Source of the DNA: GCA-002733465 sp039969155
GTDB lineage: Bacteria > Pseudomonadota > Gammaproteobacteria > Enterobacterales > Kangiellaceae
Assembly (NCBI GenBank): GCA_039969155.1
Contig: JBDVOJ010000075.1
Coordinates: forward strand, 1 to 64,000
DNA length: 64,000 bases
Direction: 5' to 3'
Positions within the stretch are counted from its first letter, which is position 1. Every line of letters starts with the position of its first letter. The translations under genes were made by a program, and so were the position numbers. The notes beneath the pieces are model-generated. The model made no database searches. It saw only the letters and a program-made list of their open reading frames with translations, and was not told the DNA's origin. Positions 16,401-24,043 of this stretch are shown here, piece by piece.

Positions 16401-17993
16401 ATAAAGGTTAATTCTGAATGCCCCAAAACCATCAGTCCCAACTATAAACTCTGTGCTAGAAACTTCAAAAAATGTGCTCGGAGAATCAATGCTGAATTCA
16501 GAAACGATCGATAGTTTTCCAGAATCACTATTTTCTATTTCTAAAACAAAAACGCTCCCATCAGAAGAACCGACCCAAATTTTTCCAGCAGAATCCCGTT
16601 CAATAAACTGTATACCCTCGATAGACTCCAAAACGTTCCCTTCGTTTTCAACAAAACTTTCAAAGCTATAATTATCAATGTTGAACATAAAAAGACCTGA
16701 TTCAGTTCCTATCAACAAAATCTTTTCATTTAACGAAGCAATACCACGAATTTTATCCTCAAATAGCTGATTTCCTAAACGTAATAAATGCCTTTCAAAA
16801 ATCTGCTTCCCTGCTTGAAACTTTACTAGTTGGCCTGATTCCGTACCAATCCAAAAGATACCACTTTCTGTTTCTGACATTGAAAAGATAACGGGGTCAT
16901 CCAATCCTTTCGTTAAGTTACTATCTTTTACGAAAGTTTCGATAACCCTACTGGAGGGATAGTGTTTACTCACACCTCCACCTCTAGTTCCGACCCATAC
17001 AGTGCTATCTCGCCCCTGATACATACTAAAAACTATATTTGATTTTAGTGATACAAGGCCTTCTGGTTTAGAAGTAATGGTTCTAGTTTTCTTATTTCTT
17101 AGGTTCTGAATCGCGATTCCCTTGTCCGTACCAAACCACAAACTGTTTTCTTCATCTTGAAGGATACTTCGCACGTTTTCACTAGGTAGCTCGATTTCAA
17201 ACTCTAGGAGTCTAAATTCTTCTCGGTCAAGTTGAAAAACCCCGCTACCCCATGTTGTGACGAGAAGACGACCGAAGGAGTCTTGAAAAATATCTATAAT
17301 GTTATTGTTAGGCTCTCTATTTTTCAGCGAAGATTGAGTCACAGAAATAAATTCTTTAGTATTTCGATTAAACAAGAATAGCCCAGCGCCAAGAGTCCCT
17401 ACCCATAGCTGTTTTCTATCATCCTCTAGAATTGACCTAACTTTCGCTTGAGGAAAGTGTTTTAGCTCCCGAGTATTGGGTTCTAACGACCAAAGCCCCG
17501 TGCCGCTTCCTACCCAAATCAAACCATCACTAGATTGATACATAGTTCTGATTGGGTCTATCTGAGAGCTATCTACTCCTGTTCTATCTAGACTTATTCG
17601 AGTGAAATTATCAAACTCTTTATGATATAGATCTAGTCCCCCTTCATTACCAACCCAAAGTCGTCCTTGTCTATCAATAAGAAGAGATCTCACTAGGTTA
17701 TTAGACAAACTATTCTCATCTAACCGACTATGACGATAATTAACAAACTCAAATCCATCGTACTTAACTAACCCATCTTCCGTGGCAAACCACATAAAGC
17801 CATCATTATCTTGGGCGATGTCATACACGACACTCGATATCATGCCATCTTGTTTATCTAAGGTATGGAATTGGAATGCTGGTTCTGCGAGAAGAGTAGA
17901 AGGAAAAAGGGTGGCACAGATGAGTAGGTAGAATGCTGCGCACATAGAAATTAATCTATTTGAAACAGTCAGCATACTTCTATTAAATCCCAT
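13410..17993 (-). CDS. Sensor protein: two-component-type beta-propeller, Y_Y_Y, PAS, GGDEF and EAL domains
   Basis: A protein of about 1530 residues. A signal peptide or anchor (about residues 15-40) is followed by a long periplasmic region of Reg_prop-type propeller repeats (for example DNDGFMWFATEDGLVKYDG, then GRLWVGNEGGLD-like units) to about residue 660, a Y_Y_Y domain near 730-790, one membrane helix (LIYSLFLGSLLSLFLYLVW, about 800-820), two PAS domains (about 840-1090), a GGDEF domain (RVGGDEF near 1167) and an EAL domain (MEALARW near 1290). Both catalytic signatures are intact and the RxxD inhibitory site (RDGD) is present, so it may both make and degrade c-di-GMP. The propeller half is known from HTCS sensors for polysaccharides. 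I start at ATG 17991-17993; a TTG at 18008 is also possible. Confidence 0.9.
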   Translation of the reverse strand: MGFNRSMLTVSNRLISMCAAFYLLICATLFPSTLLAEPAFQFHTLDKQDGMISSVVYDIAQDNDGFMWFATEDGLVKYDGFEFVNYRHSRLDENSLSNNLVRSLLIDRQGRLWVGNEGGLDLYHKEFDNFTRISLDRTGVDSSQIDPIRTMYQSSDGLIWVGSGTGLWSLEPNTRELKHFPQAKVRSILEDDRKQLWVGTLGAGLFLFNRNTKEFISVTQSSLKNREPNNNIIDIFQDSFGRLLVTTWGSGVFQLDREEFRLLEFEIELPSENVRSILQDEENSLWFGTDKGIAIQNLRNKKTRTITSKPEGLVSLKSNIVFSMYQGRDSTVWVGTRGGGVSKHYPSSRVIETFVKDSNLTKGLDDPVIFSMSETESGIFWIGTESGQLVKFQAGKQIFERHLLRLGNQLFEDKIRGIASLNEKILLIGTESGLFMFNIDNYSFESFVENEGNVLESIEGIQFIERDSAGKIWVGSSDGSVFVLEIENSDSGKLSIVSEFSIDSPSTFFEVSSTEFIVGTDGFGAFRINLYADSSSIEIVPNTSQLDITSGVAGENRDIWLSTMSNGILIIDTEGKISRIDEDNGFPNNTVYKLIYDPSSSKIWATTNLGLVSINVHSLDYSHFRYKDGLQGDEFNSVGITAKNGAIYVAGTKGFSRFFPNLLVDTTHIEPALVTDLKVANKELKISGSEGSILNKSMLSKAHLALEYNHTPFTLNFSSPQFQSPEKIEYRYRLLGLNENWITVPASSRVATYTNIGAGDYKFELQVRKKGGLWENDIEAKQITINSPWWLTTVAKLIYSLFLGSLLSLFLYLVWQKRKAELLTQKTVEESEKRLRLSLWGGGNEIWDWNIRSGEVLRSDADKNININCSKLSRNLKELSTYIHKYDVDRVRLALNEHLSGKTDSFEAAYRIQDDKLEWRWIQDRAKVVERDENNLPVRMSGTQKDVSEIHRKDEEIERLGQAFRTTSDGVWIRDAKWRLIECNPSYEKITGFSFAEKKGEELWFPDVSEQSVNIIQRIRLSLMEKGNWQGEVWAERKDGDPFPQKLSVDTILDEKGYVRYYVGVFSDITFHKRAEEEFRKLANFDALTGLPNRACLYDRLNQTIEKTRIRRERFAIFVIDIDNFKRVNDSLGHNVGDMLINEVAQRLTGRNRDGDTIARVGGDEFVIIRDDIQSSTEVASFAESMLKELNEPVYIKGQKLNLNFSIGITISPDDGITAEKLLRNADTAMYEAKKEVLNSYHFYSVELNDKARKKLAMENELRRAIERGEIDLAYQPKVDLNTGRVCGMEALARWSHPKFGFVSPDEFIHLAEETGLIQPLGHQILRKAVRQTREWVESGMMRGRMSVNLSAHQFWHRDLTSEVKSILEQESLNPKYLELELTESVCVQEIDQTIIQMEELRELGINLALDDFGTGYSSLAQLKTLPLNVLKVDKSFIQNVENNKQDGNIVKAIIDIASNLELDVVIEGVESKEQCDHLWRSKARVIQGYFFSRPVSHQELEKLLSKKWETSEFLNDIADNVTNFSA

Positions 17994-18263
17994 AATAACT
18001 ACGTGCAATTCTACTCTGTTTACTCATGCGAGATTAAAATATAGTTGAGATATCGCAATCTGCCATTTTTATTAAAAGAAATGGTTAACTCGTTCCCCTA
18101 CCTACCCAGAAACGTGAACTACGTCACACTTTACAGTTGAGACATCAATGTTACACCCGCATAGACTATCAAAACCATAGATTGATTGTATTAGACTATT
18201 TTTTGACATTACTAGATAATCCAGTCCATTGAATCAATATTAAATCTCAGGAAACACTACTAG

Positions 18264-18503
18264 ATGAAAAAGATAACTATATTTGGCAGACCCGGGTGCG
18301 GCTATTGTAGTCGAGCTAAGCAGCTGTGTGAAATAAAGAATTTCGATTTTAAATATGTCGATATTTGGGAAGAAGGAATTAGCAAAGAAGATCTGGCTAA
18401 AACCATCGGTCGACCTGTTGATACGGTTCCTCAAATATTCCACGGTAATGACCACATTGGCGGATTCACAGAATTTGAAGCTTTCGTTCGAGAAAACGCT
18501 TAA
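18264..18503 (+). CDS. grxA: Glutaredoxin (GrxA type)
   Basis: A 79-residue class I glutaredoxin that reduces disulfides with glutathione in the cytoplasm. The redox motif is Cys12-Gly-Tyr-Cys15 in place of the usual CPYC; the rest is typical: YVDIWEEGISKEDL, TVPQIFHGNDHIGGFTEFEA. Layout and length fit E. coli Grx1 (85). The change Pro to Gly in the active site is also found in monothiol-like or fast-exchanging glutaredoxins and may alter redox potential. The gene is divergent from the large GGDEF-EAL gene and lies 150 bases upstream of argS. A short hairpin (18545-18562) without a T-run follows. Confidence 0.92.
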   Translation: MKKITIFGRPGCGYCSRAKQLCEIKNFDFKYVDIWEEGISKEDLAKTIGRPVDTVPQIFHGNDHIGGFTEFEAFVRENA

Positions 18504-18581
18504 TTCAAAGTATTCTTCGATTAAATAGCCAAGAGTGATTAAAAGCGGGCTAATTAGCTCGCATCACACCCTAATTTTAAG

Positions 18582-18651
18582 GATAATAGCTGTCCATTTT
18601 TAAGCCGCTGAATGTACCAGCGGCATTACACCGGAAACAAGGGCTATTATC
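18582..18651 (+). promoter_or_regulatory. Foldable leader of argS
   Basis: GATAATAGC (18582-18590) is fully complementary to GCTATTATC (18643-18651), which ends one base before the GTG start of argS. The loop between them holds a second perfect hairpin, GCCGCTG (18604-18610) with CAGCGGC (18618-18624). The outer stem would occlude the ribosome binding region, suggesting translational control. Seen in sequence; regulation is inference. Confidence 0.5.
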
Positions 18652-18652
18652 T

Positions 18653-20356
18653 GTGAAAGACGTGGTGGAAACTTGGTTAAACGACGCCATTAACGAGTTA
18701 AAAACTCAAGGTATCATTCCAGCCGAATTTAGCGCTCAAGCTAAACTAACTCATACTAAAGATAAATCGCATGGCGACTTTGCGTCTAACGCGGCGTTAA
18801 TGCTGGCCAAACAAGCAAAACGCCCGCCTCGCGAGGTAGCTCAACTAATCGTCGATATCCTAGGTGAACGATCAGAAATCGCAAAGATGGAGATTGCAGG
18901 GCCTGGTTTTATCAACTTTTTCCTCAGCCAAGAAGCCGCCACCCAAGTCATTCAAGACATATTGCAACAGCAAGATAAATTTGGTCACAACAACAAAGGC
19001 GAAGGTAAAAAAGTCGGTGTTGAATTTGTATCTGCTAATCCTACGGGTCCTCTGCATATCGGTCACGGCCGTGGCGCTGTGGTTGGGGACTGTATCGCAC
19101 GCCTACTAGAAGCGACTGGATGGGATGTCACTAGAGAATTTTATTACAACGATGCTGGCCAACAGATTAATAACTTGGCGGCATCAGTACAAGCTCGTTG
19201 CAAGGGACTTGGTCCTGACTCAGATGAATGGCAAGACGACTGGTATCAAGGTCACTATATAAAAGATGTGGCAGCAGATTACTTAGCTGGTGAAACGATT
19301 GACGCTGCAGACAAACACGTAACCGGAAAAGCCGATGTCGAAGACCTAAAAGCCATTCAAGAATTTGCGGTGGCCTATTTACGACGTGAACAAGATTTAG
19401 ATCTTAAAGCCTTCGATGTTGGATTTGATGTTTATTTCCTCGAATCCTCATTGTATGAAAATGGTGATATAGAAAAAACCGTAGAAGCCTTAGTAAATGC
19501 CGGACACACTTACGAAAAAGATGGCGCGTTATGGCTAAAGACTACCGAGTACGGCGATGATAAAGATCGAGTTATGCGAAAGTCTGAAGGTGGCTATACC
19601 TACTTCTTGCCCGATGTGGCTTACCACGTCAACAAATGGCAACGAGGGTTTACTCGAGTAGTCGATGAGTTTGGTGCCGACCATCACAGTACCGTTAATC
19701 GAGTGAGAGCGGGATTACAAGCGCTTGACCTTGGTATTCCAATAGGTTGGCCCGAAGTGGTTTTACATCAAATGGTGACCGTAATGCGTGGCCAGGAAGA
19801 AGTAAAGATTTCTAAGCGTGCCGGTAGCTACGTGACTTTGCGCGATATCATTGATGAAGTGGGTCGAGATGCCACACGCTATTTCCTAGCCGCAAGACGC
19901 TCTACTTCACAGATGACCTTTGATTTGGAATTAGCTAAATCTCGCACCAATGACAACCCTGTTTATTATGTGCAATATGCTCATGCTCGGATCTGTTCGG
20001 CTTTTAGAAAACTCGAAGAAGTGGGACAAAAGTTTGACCAATCTCTCGGAATGGACAATCTATCACTATTAACACTCGATCAAGAGCTTGCGTTAATGGA
20101 TAAGATAAATCAGTATCCGGGCTTGGTAGATGTCGCAGCAAGTAATACCGAGCCTCATGTGGTTGCTCACTACTTACGTGAATTGGCGGCTGAATTACAT
20201 GGCTATTATCAAGCCGGAAGAGACTCCGACGAAAATCGATGGATAGTCGACAATCCACAATTGACCAATGCTCGCCTTTGCTTAATAAAAGCGGTTAAGC
20301 AAGTCATTGCTAACGGTTTAGGGCTTCTAGCAGTTAGCGCTCCAGAAAAAATGTAA
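18653..20356 (+). CDS. argS: Arginine--tRNA ligase
   Basis: A 567-residue class I aminoacyl-tRNA synthetase. The N-terminal Add-1 tRNA-binding domain is followed by the HIGH motif at residues 135-138 (GPLHIGHGRG), the ArgRS signature region, and the KMSKS-equivalent KISKRAGSYVTLRD; the C-terminal DALR anticodon-binding domain starts near VYYVQYAHARI. It attaches arginine to tRNA-Arg. The start is GTG 18653-18655; a candidate AGG is 12 bases upstream inside a secondary structure that reaches the start codon. Upstream of ftsN with a 38-base gap, a conserved pairing in Gammaproteobacteria. Confidence 0.97.
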   Translation: MKDVVETWLNDAINELKTQGIIPAEFSAQAKLTHTKDKSHGDFASNAALMLAKQAKRPPREVAQLIVDILGERSEIAKMEIAGPGFINFFLSQEAATQVIQDILQQQDKFGHNNKGEGKKVGVEFVSANPTGPLHIGHGRGAVVGDCIARLLEATGWDVTREFYYNDAGQQINNLAASVQARCKGLGPDSDEWQDDWYQGHYIKDVAADYLAGETIDAADKHVTGKADVEDLKAIQEFAVAYLRREQDLDLKAFDVGFDVYFLESSLYENGDIEKTVEALVNAGHTYEKDGALWLKTTEYGDDKDRVMRKSEGGYTYFLPDVAYHVNKWQRGFTRVVDEFGADHHSTVNRVRAGLQALDLGIPIGWPEVVLHQMVTVMRGQEEVKISKRAGSYVTLRDIIDEVGRDATRYFLAARRSTSQMTFDLELAKSRTNDNPVYYVQYAHARICSAFRKLEEVGQKFDQSLGMDNLSLLTLDQELALMDKINQYPGLVDVAASNTEPHVVAHYLRELAAELHGYYQAGRDSDENRWIVDNPQLTNARLCLIKAVKQVIANGLGLLAVSAPEKM

Positions 20357-20394
20357 CTTCATTGTTTTATCAGGATTAAAAAATTAGCTTTTAT

Positions 20395-21006
20395 ATGGCA
20401 AAAGATTACGCAAAGAAAAAGAAAGGACGCAAAAAGTCGGGCGCAAGCCGGGGTAACGAAAGTTCTGTATCAAAGAGTATGGTGTTTTTCGTTATGTTAT
20501 TGGTCAGTGGACTCATTGCGCTGCTGGTATATTTGAAATGGTATATGCCTGAGAAAAAAACAGGTAATGTTCCAACGGCACCCGCGTTTTCTCAAAAGAG
20601 TCACTCAAGTGAACCCAAAGTTGATTCCAAACCCAGCAAGCAACAAGCTTCATCCGATAAAACGGAAGATGCTGATATTCCTTTTTACAAAACCCACGAA
20701 GAGATCGTTAATAAGAAAGTCGAAATTCCGATCGAAGATTTGAAGCTACCGGAAAATGCTAACAAATTTGTGTATTTGATGCCCTGTGGTTCCTTTAGAG
20801 ATATGTCGCGAGCTGAGGAATTAAAAGCGCAAATTGCATTGGTTGGCTATGAGTCAAAAATCAACCAAGTCGATGTTGAATCTGGCACTTGGTATCGAGT
20901 GGAGCTTGGCCCCTACGGTAGCAAACGAAAAGCAGAATCCATTCGTCATCGACTACAAGATAATGGACATAACTACTGTAAGATTTGGCCTAAAAAAGTT
21001 TCTTAA
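20395..21006 (+). CDS. ftsN: SPOR domain cell-division protein FtsN
   Basis: A 203-residue bitopic inner-membrane protein. Residues 1-30 are a basic cytoplasmic tail (KKKKGRKK), then one membrane helix (MVFFVMLLVSGLIALLVYL, about 30-48), a Ser/Lys-rich periplasmic linker, and a C-terminal SPOR domain (about 123-200, beginning KFVYLMPCGSFRDMSRAEEL). SPOR binds denuded glycan at the septum; FtsN activates septal peptidoglycan synthesis. The short length compared with E. coli FtsN (319) is common outside enterics. Follows argS by 38 bases, the usual neighbour. The initiator region has no strong Shine-Dalgarno, so coupling to argS is possible. Confidence 0.88.
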   Translation: MAKDYAKKKKGRKKSGASRGNESSVSKSMVFFVMLLVSGLIALLVYLKWYMPEKKTGNVPTAPAFSQKSHSSEPKVDSKPSKQQASSDKTEDADIPFYKTHEEIVNKKVEIPIEDLKLPENANKFVYLMPCGSFRDMSRAEELKAQIALVGYESKINQVDVESGTWYRVELGPYGSKRKAESIRHRLQDNGHNYCKIWPKKVS

Positions 21007-21009
21007 TAT

Positions 21010-21475
21010 TATTCTTAAAACTACATAAACTGAAAAGATCAAAAGCATTCACCACGGAGGCACAGAGAACACGGAGGAAAGACTTGATTTAAGGTTAAAT
21101 GAAGCCTTCCTTTCTGTCATTTACTTTTCTTGTCTACCCTCTGCCTCGTGAGTTTCACCAATCCGTTAGAATCGGTGGGTCAGTCTATCTTCTGCAACGA
21201 TATTCACTCCATTTATTACGTGTAAAGACAGGTTATTCGAAGTAAGTAGCAATGGGATGGAGCATGAAGACAAACAGGCGGTGGGCGTGCCACAGAAAGT
21301 TAAGGAGAAACGGCAGTCGAATTTCGCTGCCCCAGCGGGCCGAGCGAAGGGCTTTTTGCCTACTTTTCAGCTCTTGGAAAAGTAGGTCGCAGGCAAGCTT
21401 CAGCGCTGCGAAACCACACTTAAAAATTATTAAAAAATTTCAGAATGTACATAAGGTCCGGATAACCCAGCCCTT
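21010..21475. repeat. Mosaic intergenic repeat region 1
   Basis: The 478-base gap between ftsN and the decarboxylase gene holds no believable gene but several repeat modules. At 21117-21158 is an inverted copy of a block found at 25626-25668 and 28833-28866 (GTGAAACTCATGAG-CAGCGG). At 21359-21386 CCTACTTTTC pairs with GAAAAGTAGG. At 21396-21415 AGCGCTGCGAAAC recurs, as at 25273, 25821 and 29152. Near 21051 two ACGGAGG blocks lie 20 bases apart. Confidence 0.75.
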
Positions 21476-21484
21476 GAAAGAGAT

Positions 21485-22876
21485 CTAACCAACTCCCTTC
21501 AACACCTCAATAGCAACATCAATATCAGAACGATCCGTCTGCCAATTACTTAAAGCCGCCCGAATAATTTTCTTACCTTGCCACTCACCCGGGCTTAAGA
21601 AAACCCTGCCATCACGATTAATCGCGTCAAGTCTTTTAGCCGTCAGTAAATCACTTTGCTCAGCATCCAGTCTCTGACAGTTAGGTCGAAACAAAACCAC
21701 ATTCATTTGGCATGGGTAAACCAACTCATAATCTTCCGATTGGTCTATCCATTCCGCGAATGATTTCGCACAATCAATATTGGATTTGATCCATTGTGTA
21801 ACACCTTCTTTCCCATAAGCCAGCAAACTCAACCAAACAGGGAAAGCTCTAAAGCGACGAGAATTTTCAACACCGATGGACATAAAACTTGGTACGTTGC
21901 CCGTATTAACCAAATAAGGCGCAGGCACATCAAAACTAGCTTCTAACAATTCCAAATGTCGAGTTAAAAACACACCACTATCATAGGGAACATTTAACCA
22001 TTTATGACAATCAACGGTAATTGAATCCGCAAATTCTAAACCTTTAGTTTTGCCGTCAACACCATTGACCAGTCGCTCAAATAAGCCAAACGCCGCATCC
22101 ACATGAAGCCAGGCGTTGCATTGTTTTGCAAGCTCGGCAACCTTAACTAGGTCGTCAAAGTCAGTCGCTGTCACCGTACCTGCGCTAGCAATAATTATTT
22201 TGGCTTTGCTGTTACTTTTTTCAAGCGCCGTCTTAAGCGCATTAGTATCCATCACTTCTGAATTTTCCAATGCAGCCACTTTGGTTACATGACGTTGACC
22301 CAATCCAGACATGCCCAAGCTTTTGATCATGCTTGCGTGCGGTGTGGTGGTAAAAATTTCAACATCGAGACCGTAGACTCCCTCTTTGGCAACATCAATA
22401 CCTTGCAGATTACCGGCATATTGTCTTGCCACACAGGCCCCAATAAAGTTGGCTGCAGTGGCCCCCGTTGTCATTAAACCTTTGAAGGACTGCGGTAAGT
22501 CAAATAACTCACAAAGCCACTGAATCGTTTGCCACTCAACATCGGTTGCAATAGAGTCGCCTTCTTTAGAGACATTTTGATCAAAGGTTGTGACCAACCA
22601 ATCGGCAAGTGTTGAGACAGGGGTTGCACCGCCCGTCACAAATCCCCAATACCTTGAACCGCGCGCCGCAGAAAGTTGCGGGATAATACTATCTTTTAAA
22701 TGACTGATTGCTTGCTCTAGGGGCATGCCTGAGGGTGGCAAATTTGCCTGCGGTAATTGCACATCAAGTTTACCCACTTTTTGATGGTCCAAGTTTTCAA
22801 TAAAGGACTTTGAAATCGATTCGAAAATCTGAAAGTAATCTTGTAATTGGTTCCAGTCATCTTTGCTTGGGTGCAT
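21485..22876 (-). CDS. Pyridoxal-dependent group II decarboxylase
   Basis: A 463-residue PLP-dependent decarboxylase of the aromatic-amino-acid/glutamate/diaminobutyrate group. PLP-binding features are the ThrGly-Ala-Thr-Ala-Ala-Asn stretch (TTGATAANF), the Asp in HVDAAFG, and Lys292 in DCHKWLNVPYDSG. The N-terminal part SRYWGFVTGGATPVSTLADW is the substrate-loop region of this group. Family members decarboxylate L-aromatic amino acids, glutamate or 2,4-diaminobutyrate; the exact substrate is not readable. The stop is only 10 bases from the repeat region. AAGGA precedes the ATG. Divergent from the GAPDH-ArsJ pair, and nothing links the two functions. Confidence 0.88.
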   Translation of the reverse strand: MHPSKDDWNQLQDYFQIFESISKSFIENLDHQKVGKLDVQLPQANLPPSGMPLEQAISHLKDSIIPQLSAARGSRYWGFVTGGATPVSTLADWLVTTFDQNVSKEGDSIATDVEWQTIQWLCELFDLPQSFKGLMTTGATAANFIGACVARQYAGNLQGIDVAKEGVYGLDVEIFTTTPHASMIKSLGMSGLGQRHVTKVAALENSEVMDTNALKTALEKSNSKAKIIIASAGTVTATDFDDLVKVAELAKQCNAWLHVDAAFGLFERLVNGVDGKTKGLEFADSITVDCHKWLNVPYDSGVFLTRHLELLEASFDVPAPYLVNTGNVPSFMSIGVENSRRFRAFPVWLSLLAYGKEGVTQWIKSNIDCAKSFAEWIDQSEDYELVYPCQMNVVLFRPNCQRLDAEQSDLLTAKRLDAINRDGRVFLSPGEWQGKKIIRAALSNWQTDRSDIDVAIEVLKGVG

Positions 22877-22981
22877 TGATTCATCCTTTGTAGTCGATGG
22901 TGTCTCGGCGTGTTAGTTAGCAATCTTATTTGTTAGTCCAATTTAAACGCTGATAACCAAATAGTCACTATACAGATAGGT

Positions 22982-23013
22982 TCTGTTCGGATTAAAATCT
23001 GTTCGCATTAATT
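22982..23013 (+). promoter_or_regulatory. 16-bp direct repeat upstream of the arsenate genes
   Basis: TCTGTTCGGATTAAAA (22982-22997) and TCTGTTCGCATTAATT (22998-23013) lie head to tail, ending 18 bases before the GAPDH start. A regulator site is possible, but no ArsR gene is in the window. Confidence 0.35.
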
Positions 23014-23031
23014 AATTCTAAGGTTTAGGGT

Positions 23032-24039
23032 ATGACTATAAAAGTAGGCATTAACGGCTTTGGCCGTATGGGGCGACTTGCTCTCCGTGCTATCTGGGAA
23101 CATTCGAATCTAAAAGTGGTTCAAATTAACGATCCTGCTGGCAACTCCGCCACCATGGCTCACCTATTGAATTTCGACTCGATTCATGGGATCTGGTCAT
23201 ATACAGCTGACTCCGATAGCCAAAATATCATCATTGATAACCAGTCGATTCGATATACTGAGTTTGGTAGTTTATCTGAAAACGACTGGTCTGAATGCGA
23301 TATTGTGATTGAAGCATCGGGCAAGTTTAAAACTCAACATCTGCTAAGTGAATACCTACAACAAGGCGTCAAAAAAGTCGTTGTCACGGCCCCCGTAAAA
23401 GAAGCCGGCATTGCGAACATTGTAATGGGGGTTAACCACTCCATTTATAACCCAGTGCAACATAATATTGTGACTGCTGCTTCTTGTACTACTAATTGCC
23501 TCGCGCCAGTGGTTAAAGTCTTGCACGAATCAATTGGTATTAAACATGGCTCCATGACCACGATTCACGATATTACCAACACCCAAACCATTTTAGATGC
23601 TCCCCATAAAGATTTAAGACGAGCACGTTCATGTGGCACTAATTTAATTCCAACTACCACTGGTTCGGCAACTGCTATAACTCATATCTTTCCTGAACTA
23701 AAAGGCAAGCTCAATGGCCACGCGGTAAGAGTGCCGATTGCCAATGCTTCACTCACTGACTGTGTCTTTGAAATGAACCGGCCAACTAATGCCGATGAAG
23801 TCAATCAGCTGATGCAAAAAGCGGCCGAGGGTGAGTTAAAAAATATCTTGGGCTATGAGACACGACCGTTAGTTTCCGTCGATTATAAGACCGACCCGCG
23901 CTCAAGTATTGTGGATGCACTTTCAACCATGGTGGTAAATGATACTCAGGTGAAACTCTATCTTTGGTACGACAACGAATGGGGCTATATCAATCGAACG
24001 ATAGAACTGGTGCAATTGGTAGCTGACTCTATAGATTAA
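23032..24039 (+). CDS. ArsJ-associated glyceraldehyde-3-phosphate dehydrogenase
   Basis: A 335-residue NAD-dependent GAPDH: N-terminal Rossmann motif KVGINGFGRMGRLALRA, catalytic Cys152 in AASCTTNCLAP, and YDNEWGYINR near the end. In glycolysis GAPDH makes 1,3-bisphosphoglycerate; with arsenate it makes 1-arseno-3-phosphoglycerate. The gene directly precedes an arsJ homologue (4-base gap), the known arrangement in which ArsJ exports that unstable product and so removes arsenate. Sequence features such as the single-Arg NAD loop place it apart from the housekeeping Gap, but the main reason for the call is the neighbour. A role in glycolysis cannot be ruled out. Confidence 0.9.
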   Translation: MTIKVGINGFGRMGRLALRAIWEHSNLKVVQINDPAGNSATMAHLLNFDSIHGIWSYTADSDSQNIIIDNQSIRYTEFGSLSENDWSECDIVIEASGKFKTQHLLSEYLQQGVKKVVVTAPVKEAGIANIVMGVNHSIYNPVQHNIVTAASCTTNCLAPVVKVLHESIGIKHGSMTTIHDITNTQTILDAPHKDLRRARSCGTNLIPTTTGSATAITHIFPELKGKLNGHAVRVPIANASLTDCVFEMNRPTNADEVNQLMQKAAEGELKNILGYETRPLVSVDYKTDPRSSIVDALSTMVVNDTQVKLYLWYDNEWGYINRTIELVQLVADSID

Positions 24040-24043
24040 TTTC

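Noticed and set aside
21252..21488. 78-codon plus-strand frame after ftsN
   Set aside because: It translates repeat modules (residues such as RAERRAF, QASF) and ends in the stop region of the decarboxylase gene.
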